Shown here: positions 1 through 14,163 of the stretch, piece by piece
Position numbering within the stretch: the first letter of the stretch is position 1
Layout of the letters: each line of letters begins with the position of its first letter
Origin: Glandiceps talaboti
Lineage: Eukaryota > Hemichordata > Enteropneusta > Spengelidae
Assembly (NCBI RefSeq): GCF_964340395.1
Contig: NC_135557.1
Span: forward strand, 16,229,867-16,293,866
DNA: 64,000 nucleotides
Direction of reading: 5' to 3'
The notes under the pieces: generated by a model
Told to the model about the DNA's origin: nothing
Database searches by the model: none
What the model saw: only the letters and a program-made list of their open reading frames with translations
Made by a program: the position numbers and the translations under genes

Positions 1-283
1 TTATTTGTCTTCGTTTTCTTTTTAACACCTCGTCAATCTAACAGAAGTATTGTGACCGAGGAGTGTCTTGGGGTTGTAGTAATTTTAAAAGATTTACATG
101 TAAAATACAATAAAATTCCAACCGACCTATTTTCTGAAGTTATGTTATCAGAAACATACATTTCTCTTTCATTTTTCCTGATAAATGTGTTCAAATTTCA
201 GTTATGTTGACACGGTAACACTACGATTCAATCCAAAATAGAATGAGTATGCATATTGATATGAATATGAATACGAATCTTAC

Positions 284-2409
284 CTGTTGCTGACTTCGAT
301 GACGTCACTAATGTTGTGATGATGACAATAAGGAATACCAGAATCATAGCATACCATGGCTCAATCATTAGTATAAACCATATCCACTCCTCTTCTGACG
401 TCATAAAATGCATACCTAGAGGGTAATATTACACTCATTAACTAAACATGTATATAAATATGTATATAAAATCTGATTATGAATAGGGGTTTCTTAAGAT
501 TGTTAAAATGGCCATATGGAGGAGGAAAGATTATTTACTGTGGATTTTTCGTTAATGAAACAACTTATGTGTTTGTATTTGAATAACAATGTGTGGAACA
601 ACAAAAAACCAAGTCCCATATTTGTAACTCAACAATTGAAAAAAGAAAGAAAAAAAGTGTAAGAATTTTTTTTGCAAATCACTTGCTGTACGTACAATAA
701 CAAACTTTTCATACATTCATAAACGTTTCCTGCAATTGCTATGTTACAAACACGGACTAGGTGTGTGCTGTTTAACACTGTCATACTCTCTTTCATCCAC
801 ATGGCCATTTTCAAAATTAACAACAGAATGAAGTGATTTTTGTGTCTGTTTACTTCATGATACATATTATAATATGCTGCAGTATTTGTAGTGTTACGAA
901 GCCCAAGTTGCTGATACATGTACTATAATATTTTCTATACTATTTTTTTTCTATTGTTTATGTGTACTTGCTGAAGCATGTGTGTGTGTGTAATACTATG
1001 TATGTATGTATGTATGTATGTATGTATGAATGTATATGCATGTATGCATGTAATGCATGTATGCATGTATGTATGTATGTATGTATGTATGCATGCATGC
1101 ATGCATGCATGCATGTATGGATGTTTGTATGTATGTATGTATGTATGTATGTATGTATGTATGTATGTATGAATGTATGTATGTATGTATGTATGTATGT
1201 ATGTATGTATGTATGTATGTATGTATGTATGTATGTGTGTGCGTGCGTGCATGCAGGCGTGCGTGCATGCATGTTTGTATGTATGTATGTATGTATGTAT
1301 GTATGTATGTATGTATGTATGTATGTATGTATGTATGTACATCTCCGTTTGACCAGACAAAAGAATCGTAACTATCCCGTATCTATGCATGTTATTACAA
1401 ACGATCATAATGTATCAGATATGTCCATTTCAGGAATTTGTAAGGTTTCTGGTGATGAGAAAGCTTTGAGGTTAAAGGAAGAAGAAATCATTTTCCGTCT
1501 TGGAACGCTGGAACCCCTTGGTATTAATAGATTATTCTCGTCTTTCCCAATCTAATTATCATGATTATTGGGTATTTTTTTAAATTTCAGGCGTATTCTA
1601 TTGGGTTCTATTAGGTGCGTGCGAATTTAAGAACTTATCCCACGTATAACCGTTTATTTATATCACGCGCGGTTTTGTTCCATTATATTTAGAAATGTTC
1701 GGGTTTTCACCTGGCATTTCTCTGTCTCGCCAATTTTTCCTTTGAAAAAGAATTTTTATTCGAAACGTCGGATTTAACAGCTATATATACGGACTGGTTT
1801 ATTAGTTCCTTATGCATTTCTATGTATGTATGTATGTATGTATGTATGTATGTATGTATGTATGTATGTATGTATGTATGTTTGTATGTATGTATGTATG
1901 TATGTATGTATGTATGTATGTATGTATGTATGTATGTGTGTGTGTGCGTGCATGCGTGTGTGCATGTGTGTATGTATGTATGTATGTATGTATGTATGTA
2001 TGTATGTATGTATGTATGTGCGTGTATGTATGTATGTATGTGTGTGTATGTATGTATGTATGTATGTATGTATGTATGTATGTATGTATGTATGTGTGTG
2101 TGTGCGTGCATGCGTGTGTGCATGTGTGTATGTATGTATGTATGTATGTATGTATGTATGTATGTATGTATGTGTGTGTATGTATGTATGTATGTGTGTG
2201 TGTATGTATGTATGTATGTATGTATGTATGTATGTATGTATGTATGCATGTACATGTATGTAAGAATGTATGTATGCATGCATGTATGTATGTATGTATG
2301 TATGTATATGTATGTATGTATGTTATCTATTTATCCATCTATTTTTATCTATCCATCCATCCATCCATCCATCCCTGTCCGTCTGTCCGTGTGTCCGTCC
2401 GTCCGTCCG

Positions 2410-2463
<54 letters not shown>

Positions 2464-5400
2464 CAACAGTCAGTCAAATGTAAATATTTGTTCATGGATG
2501 AAGTATTGTGACATTTAGGAACACAATATGCTTACAATTCGAGGTAACTTATTTTATTCAAATGATTCTGACTTTGGACAGGAAAAGGCAACCATTTGTA
2601 AGAAATGAGAAATACAAATCTACCGCATACTTATTTGTGTTGACATTACTGTTTGATGTTGAAAATACTGTTATATCCTCTGCCTCATTACGTGTAGTAT
2701 GTTTTGGGATAACCCATAATCAGAACTGAAACCTTGACTTGTGGTTGGCTTGGTAATGTGTCTTATTCAATGGCTAGGTAATCCCAAAGCTAAATTTCCA
2801 GGAACATTTGACCACTGATGGTCACGAGTCCATCAGAGTTTGTGTTTTGAATAATAGATATTCTTATGATGTGGCTTGGTGTTCACTAGAAAATTGAAGG
2901 TATTCCATTTTTCTTTTGGATTTGGAAAAACATTTATTTTCTGACTTACAGCACTGACAGACTTTCATTTAAAAAATATTTGCAATAAATGTTATAATTA
3001 TTATAACAATAAATACAAATACAATAAATTAAAAAAGGTAAATACAATTACAATAAATAAGTTATTACCAATGACGTGTGCTATTTACTACAATCAAATA
3101 AATAAATACTGTCTCTAATATTTAAAGACACACAACTTCTACAACGTCTCCACTCATGTTGAATTGTTTGTAAATGATATGTTAAAACGTTCAAAGCCAA
3201 AATACTGAAATTCACTTTACGGAACATTTGATATCTCCTTGCTAACAATAAATAGGCTAAATAGTGATGTAAAATAGTATAAATGACTGGCCAAACTCAT
3301 TACTCTTCCATTTATTCCATTGGTTGACTTATAATATAATTGCTATCAATAAATAGTGTTGTAAAATAGTAAAACGTACTGGCCCAACTCACTACAGGTT
3401 TAAATAAAATGATATTTGTGGTGTTTGGTGGCAGTTAAACATAGACTCTTTACTGCCGTGTCCCAATATGTCGAATTTCGTGTAAATGAAAATGCAGAGA
3501 AATGCACATCAAAATCCACAAATTCTCTTTTTTAAATAAAGCACTGAAATATTATTATAAATAAGAAACAATAAAATAAGCTGGTCCTCCTCATTATATA
3601 TCTCCTAGATAACGATCTCAGGGTGGTCTCTGACGACAGGTCGACGTCCTATTCACAGGTGTGCCTCACCCATCCAATAATATAATATATGTACAGTATT
3701 TTTTTTCTTGGCTGGATACGGATATTGGCGAAGGCTGGTGGTTTAACTTGAACACCTGAAGGATTGTGCTATTGCATAGATCCACGCATTATATCAACTT
3801 CTCGTGTGTATGATCACAGCTAATGTTCGTGTTTGTTCTTCAATAGGTATTTCAATCAATTATTTACCACAGTCAATATAGTGTCAACAACTTGCAAAAG
3901 GCATGACGTCATATCTATTTCTGAAAGTTCGTTGGTTCAATAATCTTGTAAACAACAGTTTTACAGTTTGCACTATGTTAATCATTAACGCTTACCGGTC
4001 ATTCGCCTCAACAGTTCACTAGTACTACTCTAAATTGTAAAAAAAAAGTTGTTTTTGTGATACATTATACGCTTAATATGAATAAATATTATTCCTATAC
4101 TAAATCCTAGTAAATAAGTTAAAAGTAGAGATCAGTTACCTACGCTACTGGTCTTACTAAATTACGATTGTATTACACTAGTCACGAGGGAGACACTGAT
4201 TACAGAAAGCAAGAAAAATATTGAATTTCGAATGCAAAAATGTTAACAGCTAACCTTCCTGAACTGGGATAGACGGCAAAATGTCACAGTGAATGAATTA
4301 CCGTGTAATGAGGTGCATGTATCAAAATTATGAACAACTGCTCTGTCGAAAAATCATCGATGATACGTCAATAAACCAATAGCCATACCAGACTACGCCA
4401 CATGGTCTTATTCCGATGAAATACTAAAGGCTGTGTAATGAACACCCCTGCCCATTATGGCGTACGTTCGTAGCTATGATCTATTTCACAGTTATGGAAT
4501 ATTTACATAAAGTGAATCGTTAACTGAATAATATGTTTGAGTTTATGATAATGGTGGGAAATGAACAACCCTGCCCATTATGGCGTACGTTCGTAGCTAT
4601 GATCTATTTCACAGTTATGGAATATTTACATAAAGTGAATCGTTAACTGAATAATATGTTTGAGTTTATGATATGTAGACGATATTGGGGGCGCCACACA
4701 ACTAGCTCTGCTGCAAAGGTACTGTGTAAGCTTGGTTTGATACAGTAATTACCACAGTAATCATGTTTGACCAAGTTTTGTGTTGAGGTCAAACAAAACA
4801 AATTCCGCCATCAAGCATTACTTGGAAAGTTGGACCGCACATTATGGGTATCAACTTGTGTAAGGTAGCTCTGCGCAGGAGCTTGGTAAATTACCTTATC
4901 AGAAGTAAGACTGTAGGTTCAGATGTATTTTTAATGGACAAATACCAATCAAAATTTGCAACTATTTTAAAGCTGCTGCCACAGGGTGTTAAGAACATAC
5001 AAGGGTACTAGTGGCAAATAAACATAACCTAACCAGTACGTTTATTTTGGCCATTACTTTGGTTATTCATACTTACTTTCAAGGGACACGTTCACGGTCA
5101 AATCCAAATCAACAGGCTCCTCTGACGTCACCTCACCCTCCTGCCTGTTACCGTTAAAGCCTGAGAAGATGTAATGTAATGTAATGTAATGTAATGTAAT
5201 GTAATGCAGTAAAGTTATTTAATGTGTTAAGTGGTGTGGTGGGTGTAATGTGTTGGGATGTGATGTAATACAATGTAATGTAAAGTAAAGTAAATCAATG
5301 TAAAGTAATACAATACAATACGATGTATTGTAAAGTTATGTGATGCAATGCAATGCAATGTAATGTAACGTAATACATTGAATGTAACGTAATACCATAC

Positions 5401-8184
5401 CATGCCATGCAATATAATTCAATGTAATGTAAAGTTAAGTTGTGTAATGTGTTATTTGATGTGATGTAATGTGTGATGTGATGTGATGCAATGTAATGTA
5501 ATGTAATGTAATGTAATGTAATGTAATGTAATGTAATGTAAAGTAAAACAATGTAAAGCAATATATTGTAAAGTGGTGTTATGTGATGTAATGGGATATA
5601 AGTATAAGGTAAATTAATGTAATGTTGGTAAAGTTTGTTAGTGAAATATTGACAAGAAAGGATGGGGAGAAAAAATACAAATAATTAATATTTGTAAGAA
5701 TGTTTGAAATTTGTTTTTATCAATATGCAAACCATCACAGTGTTAGTTATATTAAACGCTGTACATGAAAGTAGTTAATACGAGGCAAGCAACTGGAACA
5801 CTTTTAAGTCATTATATATTTCTAGATACAGATTTGAGTATTCTAGATGTTTACAACTATATACTTTTATCACATAAACGTATTATACTCACTTTCAATG
5901 AGATATTTGTCATCAATATCCGACTCTATTTCATCTTCAAACGTTTCCTCTTCAGCTTCAGGTAGTCTGTCTATATTCTTCAGTAGTCCACCATCTCCTA
6001 AAAGTAAAACGAAATTAAGGTGAAAACCTGCAGGACTTCAACTTTCTTCTTTTTGATCCTACCGAGCATTATATACACAACTTTGAAGTAACAGATCTGT
6101 ATTTTAACAGAAGAGGGCCAAGCTCAACAAACTTTACGTACCTCTTATATTTGGACAAATATTCCCTTGTTTGGGTTGTAGTTTGGTAAGGATTCGCGGA
6201 AACTGTTGAATACTATAAGGCCTAAAAGATTGTGTGGTTCCGGTTACCCGACCTCACTTAGTTTTTCCAATGCTAACCCTAAACATTGTTTTACGTATTC
6301 GTGAAGAAGGAGAAATAAAATCGCGAAAATTGTGAAATCTTGCTAGAAATAGTGGATGCAGAATATGACAACAACGAAAAAATGCAATTTAAAACTGTTC
6401 TTCCAATCTGTAATGTCAGTACATATAAGAAACCAAAAACACAGAGACCCTAAAGCAAACAATGGAAGACATAACTACCTGACACTCACATGGAAAAAGA
6501 AATTTTAAAAAAAGTCTACCTCCCCCACCTATTCTAAAATTGAACATAATCGGAACCAACCAATTTTGTACGCCTAAGGGAACTACTGAGAGAACTACAC
6601 CAAGCACACTCTTAAAGTGGAACAAAGTTAAGGCCGGTGTTATCTTAGCTGTAGTTATCATGCTTAGAGGACAGAATAAAGTAATTTTCACCAATTCTGC
6701 AGTGGGTACGTCTAAAAGAGTGTTCTAAAATAAGGTAAATCTGGCTTACAAGAGACATGTTGTACACTGGGGCAAGGGCGCTTGTAGCAGGTTAGGAGCT
6801 TCACGCCTTTTGAAACGATTGCTGCAAAAGCTCCAATTTTTTTCACTTCCCATGATACTTCACTCCGATGTACGGTTTGTCTCTTGAGTGCCAAATTGCC
6901 AGTTTCCACACTGTACTTTTACTTTAGCGAGGTCCTTCTGGCATATCTCAAATTTAAAAGTTGCCGTCAAGGTGTCAAACATCGTATTGAATCAAATATA
7001 TCTGATAAACCCGCATATAATTAGGGTTGAACGTGTGCGAACAAAAAATATGGGTTTCATACCCTAGTTTTTGTACGTCACAACAACACGCGTCTACGTC
7101 ATTGGTTCCGTGGAGTTCGAAATACAAGTTGACGCATGATTAATTGCCGTTGTTTTCCCGGTTTTCATAAATTAGGGAGGAGGTGAGGTATTATTCCTAA
7201 TATAATTGTTTGCCGTTACTCGTCTATCGAATCATAGTGATATGGCAAGGCCCCTTATAGATATACTCGTATTTTCCTTTACAGAACGGAGATACGTATT
7301 TGGGAATAACTAATTATACCATGCACGGGCCAAGTTTAACAAAAAATATGGAATATATACGCTGGTCGTTCTACGTCACGACAACGCGTGTCTACGTCAT
7401 TGAAATATGAGTCAAAACGTTCAAAATTGCCTTTACTTTCCCCAATGATTTTTCTTTGATATTACTTGCGCTAGTATACTTATGGTATTCCCCAATATTT
7501 TTCTTCATTCAATCGGCAAATACTCGTGATCTAAGGGTTGTCACAACTCGTCTAACGACTCGTAGTGACAATGCCCCTTAGGTCACTCGTATTTTTCTGG
7601 CTGAACAGAGAAAAATATTGGGGAATAACATCTTATTGTACTTACTCTCCATGAAGAACCTTTCAACCCGCTGAAAGTTATTGTCGTCATAGACAACTCT
7701 GAGTGGGCGGGTGATGTTTAGCATTTCAAACTGTTCTCTCATCTCATCAGTTATTAATAACTGTTCGAACTCAACAGCAAAGCGACCTGAACGACATTTG
7801 CCCTCGAATTTGTATAAATTCAACAGACATGAAAAATTTAGTTTGAGTTGCAACGATCCTTCCTCGATATCTCTAAGACGAGCGAAATTGTTATAACATA
7901 TATTCTTCAATTTTCTACGACTTTCGTCATCTCGTATAAGTTTTTGTACTGTCTTTTTGTAAGTCTCATTGATATCCTCTAGAATGTCTAACAGTTGTTT
8001 TCGTTCTTTTAATTGTTCATCTTCTTGTACAGTGACGGGATCCTCCTCTCCCCCATGTATATGTGCTGTTTGTTCCGGTGAGGGTAATTCTCTCTCATAG
8101 ATGCTGCGATTTAGATGAATCTGCACTTCAAGGTCTGTAAGAAAAAGTAAATGGGGGACGGTGAAGATAGGTTTACATGAATGG

Positions 8185-8216
<32 letters not shown>

Positions 8217-8219
8217 GGC

Positions 8220-8292
<73 letters not shown>

Positions 8293-9929
8293 TACACACA
8301 CACACACACACATCAATGTGTGTGCTAATGTGTATGTGTGATTGCGTGTAAGTATGGCACATTGGTACTCGAAACAGTATCAGTCTATATACAATGTCAT
8401 TATTCAATATGTGCACATAGAATTGCCATGTAGACGGAAGGTAAAGTATTACGCCTTTTAGATAATTGAGTGGCATATCTATTAAACGTGCACGTGCCTC
8501 AGTATTGCACATCATTTAGGGCATACATGTTTTTTTTAAAGAATACTTGAATAGCTAGATCTACTTTGTACTTACCTATTACAGCATCATCTTTAAAGTT
8601 ACAATCTGTAGGAGAAGGTGGCGTTTGTGAAGTGATCATGGCAGCAAAGACACTATGACTGTCTGAAATGTTTGTATTACATTCGAAGTCATCCTTAAGA
8701 TCACTTGCGATTTGAAAAGCTGTCATTATGTCAGCAAGTACGCCAGTTATTCTCCCAGGCCATTCCTTTTCGGGATCTCTAACCACATCATGTAGTTTGT
8801 ACTTCGTAAAATATTCCCTGATATAAACCGCTATCTGAGAATCTTCAGGTGCTAGCAATGGAATACCGATCGCCATTGCCTCTAGGCCATCAAAACTGTA
8901 TTCTTCATAACACTTGGTGATCAGACAAAGGTGAGATTGCTGAAGATGTTGCGCAAGACTAGCTGTAGAAGGGCCGTCGTACAGTGAAAACTTTACCCCG
9001 TACTTTTTTAGTTTGTCAGTGAGGACTGTCCGGTCAATATCCGGGTGTAGACCTGCAACTACCCACTGTGGAGGATCAGTGTGAACGGTCTTGTATAGAT
9101 TGGTTATTTCGCCCAAAGCATCTGCAATATCCCTAGTTTTTCCAAGTTCATCTTTTCCATTTATCTTCCCATACGTCAGTAGTACGTGCCATTTTGGATT
9201 ATTTTTCAAAATTGTCTTTTGATGGAAGAAAAATTCATCCGGTCTCGGTAAGTATTCCTTGTGTGGTTTTTCATACAAATCGTCTACCCTATACACGTTC
9301 TCAAAATGGTAGTACATATAGGGTCCGATAGAAAAAAGGATATCAGCTTCTTTTGCCCATTTTAGCATTTGTTCAGAGATTTCAGATGAAGACAGGTGAG
9401 AGTTTATATCAGGAACGACGTGGTTTATGAGTACCAGGTGAGCATCTGGAAATAAAGCATCTCTGATCTCACCAGCGGCGTCTGCTGTCTTTGGAGCGTA
9501 CCCCACAACATATGTAATGTGTTTGAGTTCATCTAAACTGGGATAATAACTCTCATGATTCACTAACCATTGGATTTTAGGAGTATCTTCAAGTGGATTA
9601 ATTCTTTTCTTTCTCTTAGGTAATATCAAATTAACGTCTATGGATTTAGCGTCTTCAAGAATCTGATCAGATACTTCGGTGTCTATAACTGTTGAGTATA
9701 CTCTCAAATGTTCGTCTTTTCTTCTGATAAATTCTTTAACCAGACCTCGATGAAATCCTGGTAGGCCTAATTGGTCTGTTCCCCAGTGGTCAAACACGAA
9801 TAGTACACCAGGCTGACAATGTGAATGGTAGCCATCGGTCACCAAGAGTGTAAATGTCACGAACAGCACGAAATTGCAGCTGTTTAACTTCATAATTTTG
9901 TTCAATGTACCAACATTCAACGGATAGAT
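284..9929 (-). CDS. Secreted/membrane-anchored GT4-type glycosyltransferase, multi-exon, 3' end outside window
   Basis: Five coding exons in consistent phase, in transcription order: 9929-8576 (ATG at 9920, or residue 10), 8134-7646, 5997-5893, 5160-5077 and 415-284. All have AG acceptors and GT donors (GTAAG/GTGAG), and every junction leaves one base of a codon. About 718 residues are visible. Residues 11-36 form a hydrophobic signal peptide. Residues about 38-410 look like a GT-B family-4 glycosyltransferase, with the E-x7-E nucleotide-sugar motif at E339/E347 followed by L-E-A-M-A-x-G-x-P. Residues 449-612 are charged and helical, then a short repeated G-S-L-x-L-K-L pattern follows that I cannot name. 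Exon 5 encodes a transmembrane helix (about W685-L709), and its donor implies further exons beyond the left edge. It resembles the GT4 domains described in metazoan 'biological conflict' proteins; that link is inference. The sugar substrate is unknown. The upstream neighbours on the same strand are three GT12 genes. Confidence 0.72.
998..1340. repeat. (ATGT)n microsatellite
   Basis: Long ATGT array with interruptions ATGC and GTGC. All long frames here translate the repeat in several phases and are not genes. It lies in the last visible intron of the GT4-type gene. Confidence 0.98.
1822..2463. repeat. (ATGT)n then (ATCC)n/(GTCC)n/(ATCT)n microsatellite
   Basis: ATGT array with TG-rich interludes up to about 2322, then CCAT, CCGT and CTAT tetramers to 2463. 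Frames are repeat translations. Confidence 0.98.
4448..4678. repeat. Tandem direct duplication of about 110 bp, period 123
   Basis: The segment beginning CTGCCCATTATGGCGTACG at 4448 recurs at 4571 and continues for over 100 bases almost without change. It lies in the large intron of the GT4-type gene. The rest of 2464-5076 shows no gene. Confidence 0.9.
5165..5560. repeat. (TAATG)n degenerate pentanucleotide array
   Basis: TAATG/TGATG/TAAAG pentamers with a 5-base period begin just upstream, on the minus strand, of the coding exon 5160-5077. Confidence 0.95.
6225..6545. repeat. Dispersed repeat, copy 1
   Basis: About 320 bases shared with 60374-60720 in the same orientation: GGTTCCGGTTACCCGACCTC, AATAAAATCGCGAAAAT, AAAACTGTTCTTCCAA and CCCCACCTATTCTA occur in the same order. 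No coding capacity recognised. Confidence 0.7.
7020..7630. repeat. Two tandem foldback (MITE-like) elements in intron of GT4-type gene
   Basis: 7020-7320 and 7330-7630 are related segments, each with TCTACGTCA(T) and ACAACACGCGT/ACAACGCGTGT followed by an ACTCGT...AGTGA...CCCCTTA...ACTCGTATT region. In the second, 7522-7595 folds back on itself, and TATTCCCCAATATTTTTC (about 7487) is the exact reverse complement of 7610-7627. A third copy lies inverted at 13010-13250. No coding capacity. Confidence 0.65.
8187..8310. repeat. (GACA)n and (CA)n microsatellite
   Basis: About 25 GACA units followed by CA repeats in the first coding intron of the GT4-type gene. Confidence 0.97.
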
Positions 9930-10049
9930 CTGTGGGAGAAGAATAGTGTTATATGATCATTCAACAAACTATTTTGGCAGCCATGTTCACTAAGTTATTC
10001 TAAATTGTCTGTCCTCCCTTTCTCTGTTGTGATGCTGACTACACACACC

Positions 10050-10193
<144 letters not shown>

Positions 10194-11978
10194 AAGTTAG
10201 GTCATTGAGTAAAGGAGCGAGACCCGTTATTTTAGGGTGAAGCACATCGACAACCTTTTAAGAATATTAAACTTGACAAATTTTCTCTCTGTAAAAGTCC
10301 CACAATGTTTATAGAAGACGACGGTACAGTTACAGATAGTAGATAGTGTCGTTACCATTTAAATATTACAAAAGTGTGGCCCTTTTAATCATTCTGTTTC
10401 TAATGAATCAACCACACATTTCTTGGATTTTACAAACAAATTATTAAAATCATAATAACGCCATTTATGGGCCCATCAGAAAACTAAATTTAAAAATGTC
10501 ACTGACGGTAAGAAAATGACGCGACAGGTGTGAATATGAAAGTAAAGTATCGTATATCTCGGAAATTCGGATATATCATCTTACTGATTGAAATATATAA
10601 TAAAAATAAAAACTTGGTGAAAAGATGACAGAATATAGATGGAATCATATGATAACTGCGCATTTCGTAAACTACCTGATCAACGCAATCAATTCATGAG
10701 TAGCAAAGACGGATGGACAATGGACGGATGTATGACGTAGTATTTGGAATGAGACCATGCATGACGTGGACAAAAATGTTGCAAAATCGTATGATTATTC
10801 CTTCTGCGATTACAAGATATGTCTATTATGAGTCATTTGAAATATAATCTCTATATATGTTACTGTCATGACAACAACGTGTCCGATCGACTGATTGTGT
10901 TCGCAAGTATCAATGAATGTCGTCACATGTCATCATAAATAAGGTCCAATAAACTCTATGCCTGACCTTTGAAGTCAACATAGGCATGGCCACTATTGAC
11001 GTAAACACAACGTGTCCTTGGCACATTGCCCATTTACGTATGTATTTGGCAAAAACAGTTACTAAATTGGAAATATAATCGACATACTATTTCATGAAAA
11101 CATGTTTTGCCTGTGTGTTTATATGTCATATTATGAACTATGTACAAGGTGAGTCTAAAACACGTCAAGAGGGAGCAACTGTCGCGATGACCGTACACAT
11201 ATAAAGATCAAATCATGGAGGTTTGCTACGCTTGGTTTGCGAGATAGCATGTTGTAAGCTTTAAAGCATAATGTACATGTACTTTCAACACACTGTAACC
11301 TGAAATGTAATAAAGAAGAAGTTGTCATGTTTTTGTTCTGGAGTTCCCCTTTTTCCTAAATGATTCATTGATACAACAGGTGACGTCAGGGGATTAAATT
11401 TATCGTGACAGAAACTGTCTGACCTCAGTCGTGAGAAGGACTGGGTTGTAACTTCCCACGTCAGATATGATATTACCAAACACACCTTACTGGTCACTTG
11501 ATTTTACCTCTCCAATTATGACTCGGCAATTTCTTCCGACAAGCTGCTGAAAAATTTTATACGGATAGCACGACCAGCTTCGTTTGGCAGGATTACTTGT
11601 ATGATATAGGAAAATGTGAAGTTTCTATATTTTGATTTTGATAGACAACAAAGAACACATACACGTGTACTATACACTGTTACGGAGTTATGAATACAAA
11701 ATGGTGTCTGGCTTCAAAAGCTCGTTATTATGCATTGACTTGACAGACAATAGCGGTCTGGCGATGAGAAATATTCCCTTATAACTGGTTTCGACAACAT
11801 GGTTTAATGACATTTCAGTCGATGCTATGTCTGATTCTATAATGTAATTCCTTAGTATAGAGAGCTTCCGAGTCCGATATATGTAGTGGTATATATATAT
11901 ACACACACACACACGCTATCCACAACAAAGCAATGTCTGGAAATGAAAATGGAGGACATACATAATATCATTACTTAC

Positions 11979-12060
11979 CTATCACTGGTTCAGTCACGTA
12001 CGGCGATTTAGTAAATGTCAGAGAATACAGCTAAGTAAAACTTGAATGTCTTCGACTAGT
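11979..12060 (-). promoter_or_regulatory. Possible 5' noncoding exon with consensus donor for the GT4-type gene
   Basis: On the minus strand a strong donor (AG followed by GTAAGTAA) ends a possible exon at 11979. The first coding exon of the GT4-type gene has a good pyrimidine-rich acceptor ending at 9930, just before its ATG, so an upstream noncoding exon is expected. The upstream limit shown is arbitrary. No open reading frame supports coding here. Confidence 0.25.
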
Positions 12061-13009
12061 CCTGATAGAATATTGGAAGATGTAGATCTCATACCATACT
12101 ATTATATAGTCTGAATAGTATTGCGAAACCTGACAACGTTCAAGTGGCGTGTGACCTTGTCCTCAAATGAACTCGTTTGAATATTAAGTATGATGGTATT
12201 TACGTGATAAACAGAATGACGGTATAGTTCGGGTAGGTGACTTGTTCAATAGTTTTATGTCAGTGCTTTCATACAATCACATGGTATTCAAATCAAATTT
12301 TGGCGTTTATGTTCGTTTGTTTTTTCAACGAACATATGAAACGTATCCGGAGATGTAAGACGTTTATATGGCTTAGATAAGCTTATACAGGACACACAAG
12401 CAAGTAACATGAGCTATACGCATTCTGTTGAAATTCGAACTTTTAATTGGAAAGTGATAGAATGTGAAAGTAACTTATATCTCGTCCTAAAACGACACAC
12501 TTTGTATTGTATAAACGGAGAATAAAATATTATAATAATACTCTAATGTATATGCTTCCAATCAAATACAAATACTTGGAAAACTAGTTTGAAATTTCGT
12601 TTTTGATTTGGGAGCTCGCCTTCAGTAAATACAAGGGGTCAAGCCCGGTCTTTTGCGTAAAATATGATCCCAATTCAACAACCCACACCCCCATCAATTC
12701 AACAACCCACACCCCCATCCCAACCCTCCACTCCCCATTGATTCCAGTTTCTGATAAGTGGCAATCCCTCGGTTTCTTTACTCTATAAAAATGGCCCTAA
12801 TCTCTGCTCAAATAATGATTTTTACAGATAAAAGAAGGACGGTGTATTTTAATTGTTCATAACAACACTGTTAACCACTATACAAAACAAGGTGACAAAC
12901 TCTTTTTTTCTAAAATCAGGACAATACAACGCAAAATATAGAGTAGAGATGCATATGTAGACAGCTGAATATGATATAACATATCACTTATTTATTTGTT
13001 CTTGGTTCA

Positions 13010-13250
13010 GTTGATAAAAATACGAGTGACCTAAGAGGCCTTGTCACTACGGGTCGCTGGACGAGTATTTTCTGGCTGAATCAAGTAAAATATTGGGGAA
13101 TAATATATACCACTTCAAGCGTAATTTATGAACGTTCGTGAACGTTTTGGAACGTTCTGACTCATATTTCTAGCACCGCAAAACCAGTGATGTAGACACA
13201 TGTTGTCGTGACGTAGAACGACCAGCCTATATACAACCCATATGTCCTGT
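13010..13250. repeat. Inverted copy of the 7.0-7.6 kb foldback element
   Basis: Contains TACGAGTGACCTAAGAGGCC, AAAATATTGGGGAATA and GTCGTGACGTAGAACGACC, each matching the elements at 7020-7630 in reverse complement or within their palindromic core. Confidence 0.6.
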
Positions 13251-13560
13251 TTAAAAACAAATAAATTGGCTTTGAGTACAATGGTTTAAAAAGAATACAG
13301 TATATACCAACAACTGTGGATTTGCTGTATCAGAATTGTGGAGTTATTCCAAAGTGACAAAACTAGACACATCAAATCATTGCCCTTTATGATTTGAAAT
13401 AATCAGTGTGATATGTAAGGAGTGTAAACTAAATGTATATAACACTGCAATTGCCAATTGTAGGATAGACGATTTTGAAATGTAGATACAACTTCATAGT
13501 CTAGCTTGTGTGTGTTGGATTCTTGTACACGTCCTTTCAATCAAACTAATTAGTACTAAC

Positions 13561-14163
13561 AGTACATTGCATTACATTACAGTACAGTACACTACACTTC
13601 AGTACACTACAGTACAGTACAATACACTACAGTACAGTACACTACAGTACAGTACAGTACACTACAGTACAGTACACTACAGTACAGTACAGTACAGTAC
13701 AGTACACTACAGTACAATACACTACAGTACAGTACACTACAGTACAGTACAGTACACTACAGTACAGTACACTACAGTACAGTACAGTACACTACAGTAC
13801 ACTACAGTACAGTACACTACAGAACACTACATTACAGTACACTACAGTACAGTACACTACACTACAGCACAGTACACTACAGTACAGTACACTACAGTAC
13901 AGCCCTCAGTAGTGAGTAGAGTACAGTACACTACAGTACAGTACACTACATTACAGTACAGTACACTACAGTACAGTACACTATAGTACAGTACACTACA
14001 CTACACTACAATACACTACAGTACAATACAGTACACTACACTACAGTACACTACACTACAATACACTACAGTACAGTACACTACACTACACTACACTACA
14101 CTACAGCCCTCAGTAGCGAGTACAGTATAGTAGACTACAGTACAGTACAGTATAGTATAGTAT
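13561..14163. repeat. CAGTA/CACTA pentamer satellite, about 600 bp
   Basis: Alternating AGTAC and ACTAC pentamers in higher-order groups of 15-20 bases, with two AGCCCTCAGTAG interruptions at about 13900 and 14104. The rest of 14200-15026 has no gene signal. Confidence 0.95.

Noticed and set aside
935-2511. Long frames on both strands rich in Met-Tyr-Val-Cys or His-Thr-Tyr-Ile
   Set aside because: Direct translations of ATGT/ACAT repeats, open in several frames at once. No splice or start context.
5227-5561. Minus-strand frames with repeating Leu-His-Tyr-Ile-Thr
   Set aside because: Translation of the TAATG pentamer array.
13510-13986. 158-codon frame rich in Tyr-Thr-Thr-Val-Gln
   Set aside because: Translation of the CAGTA/CACTA satellite, not a protein.
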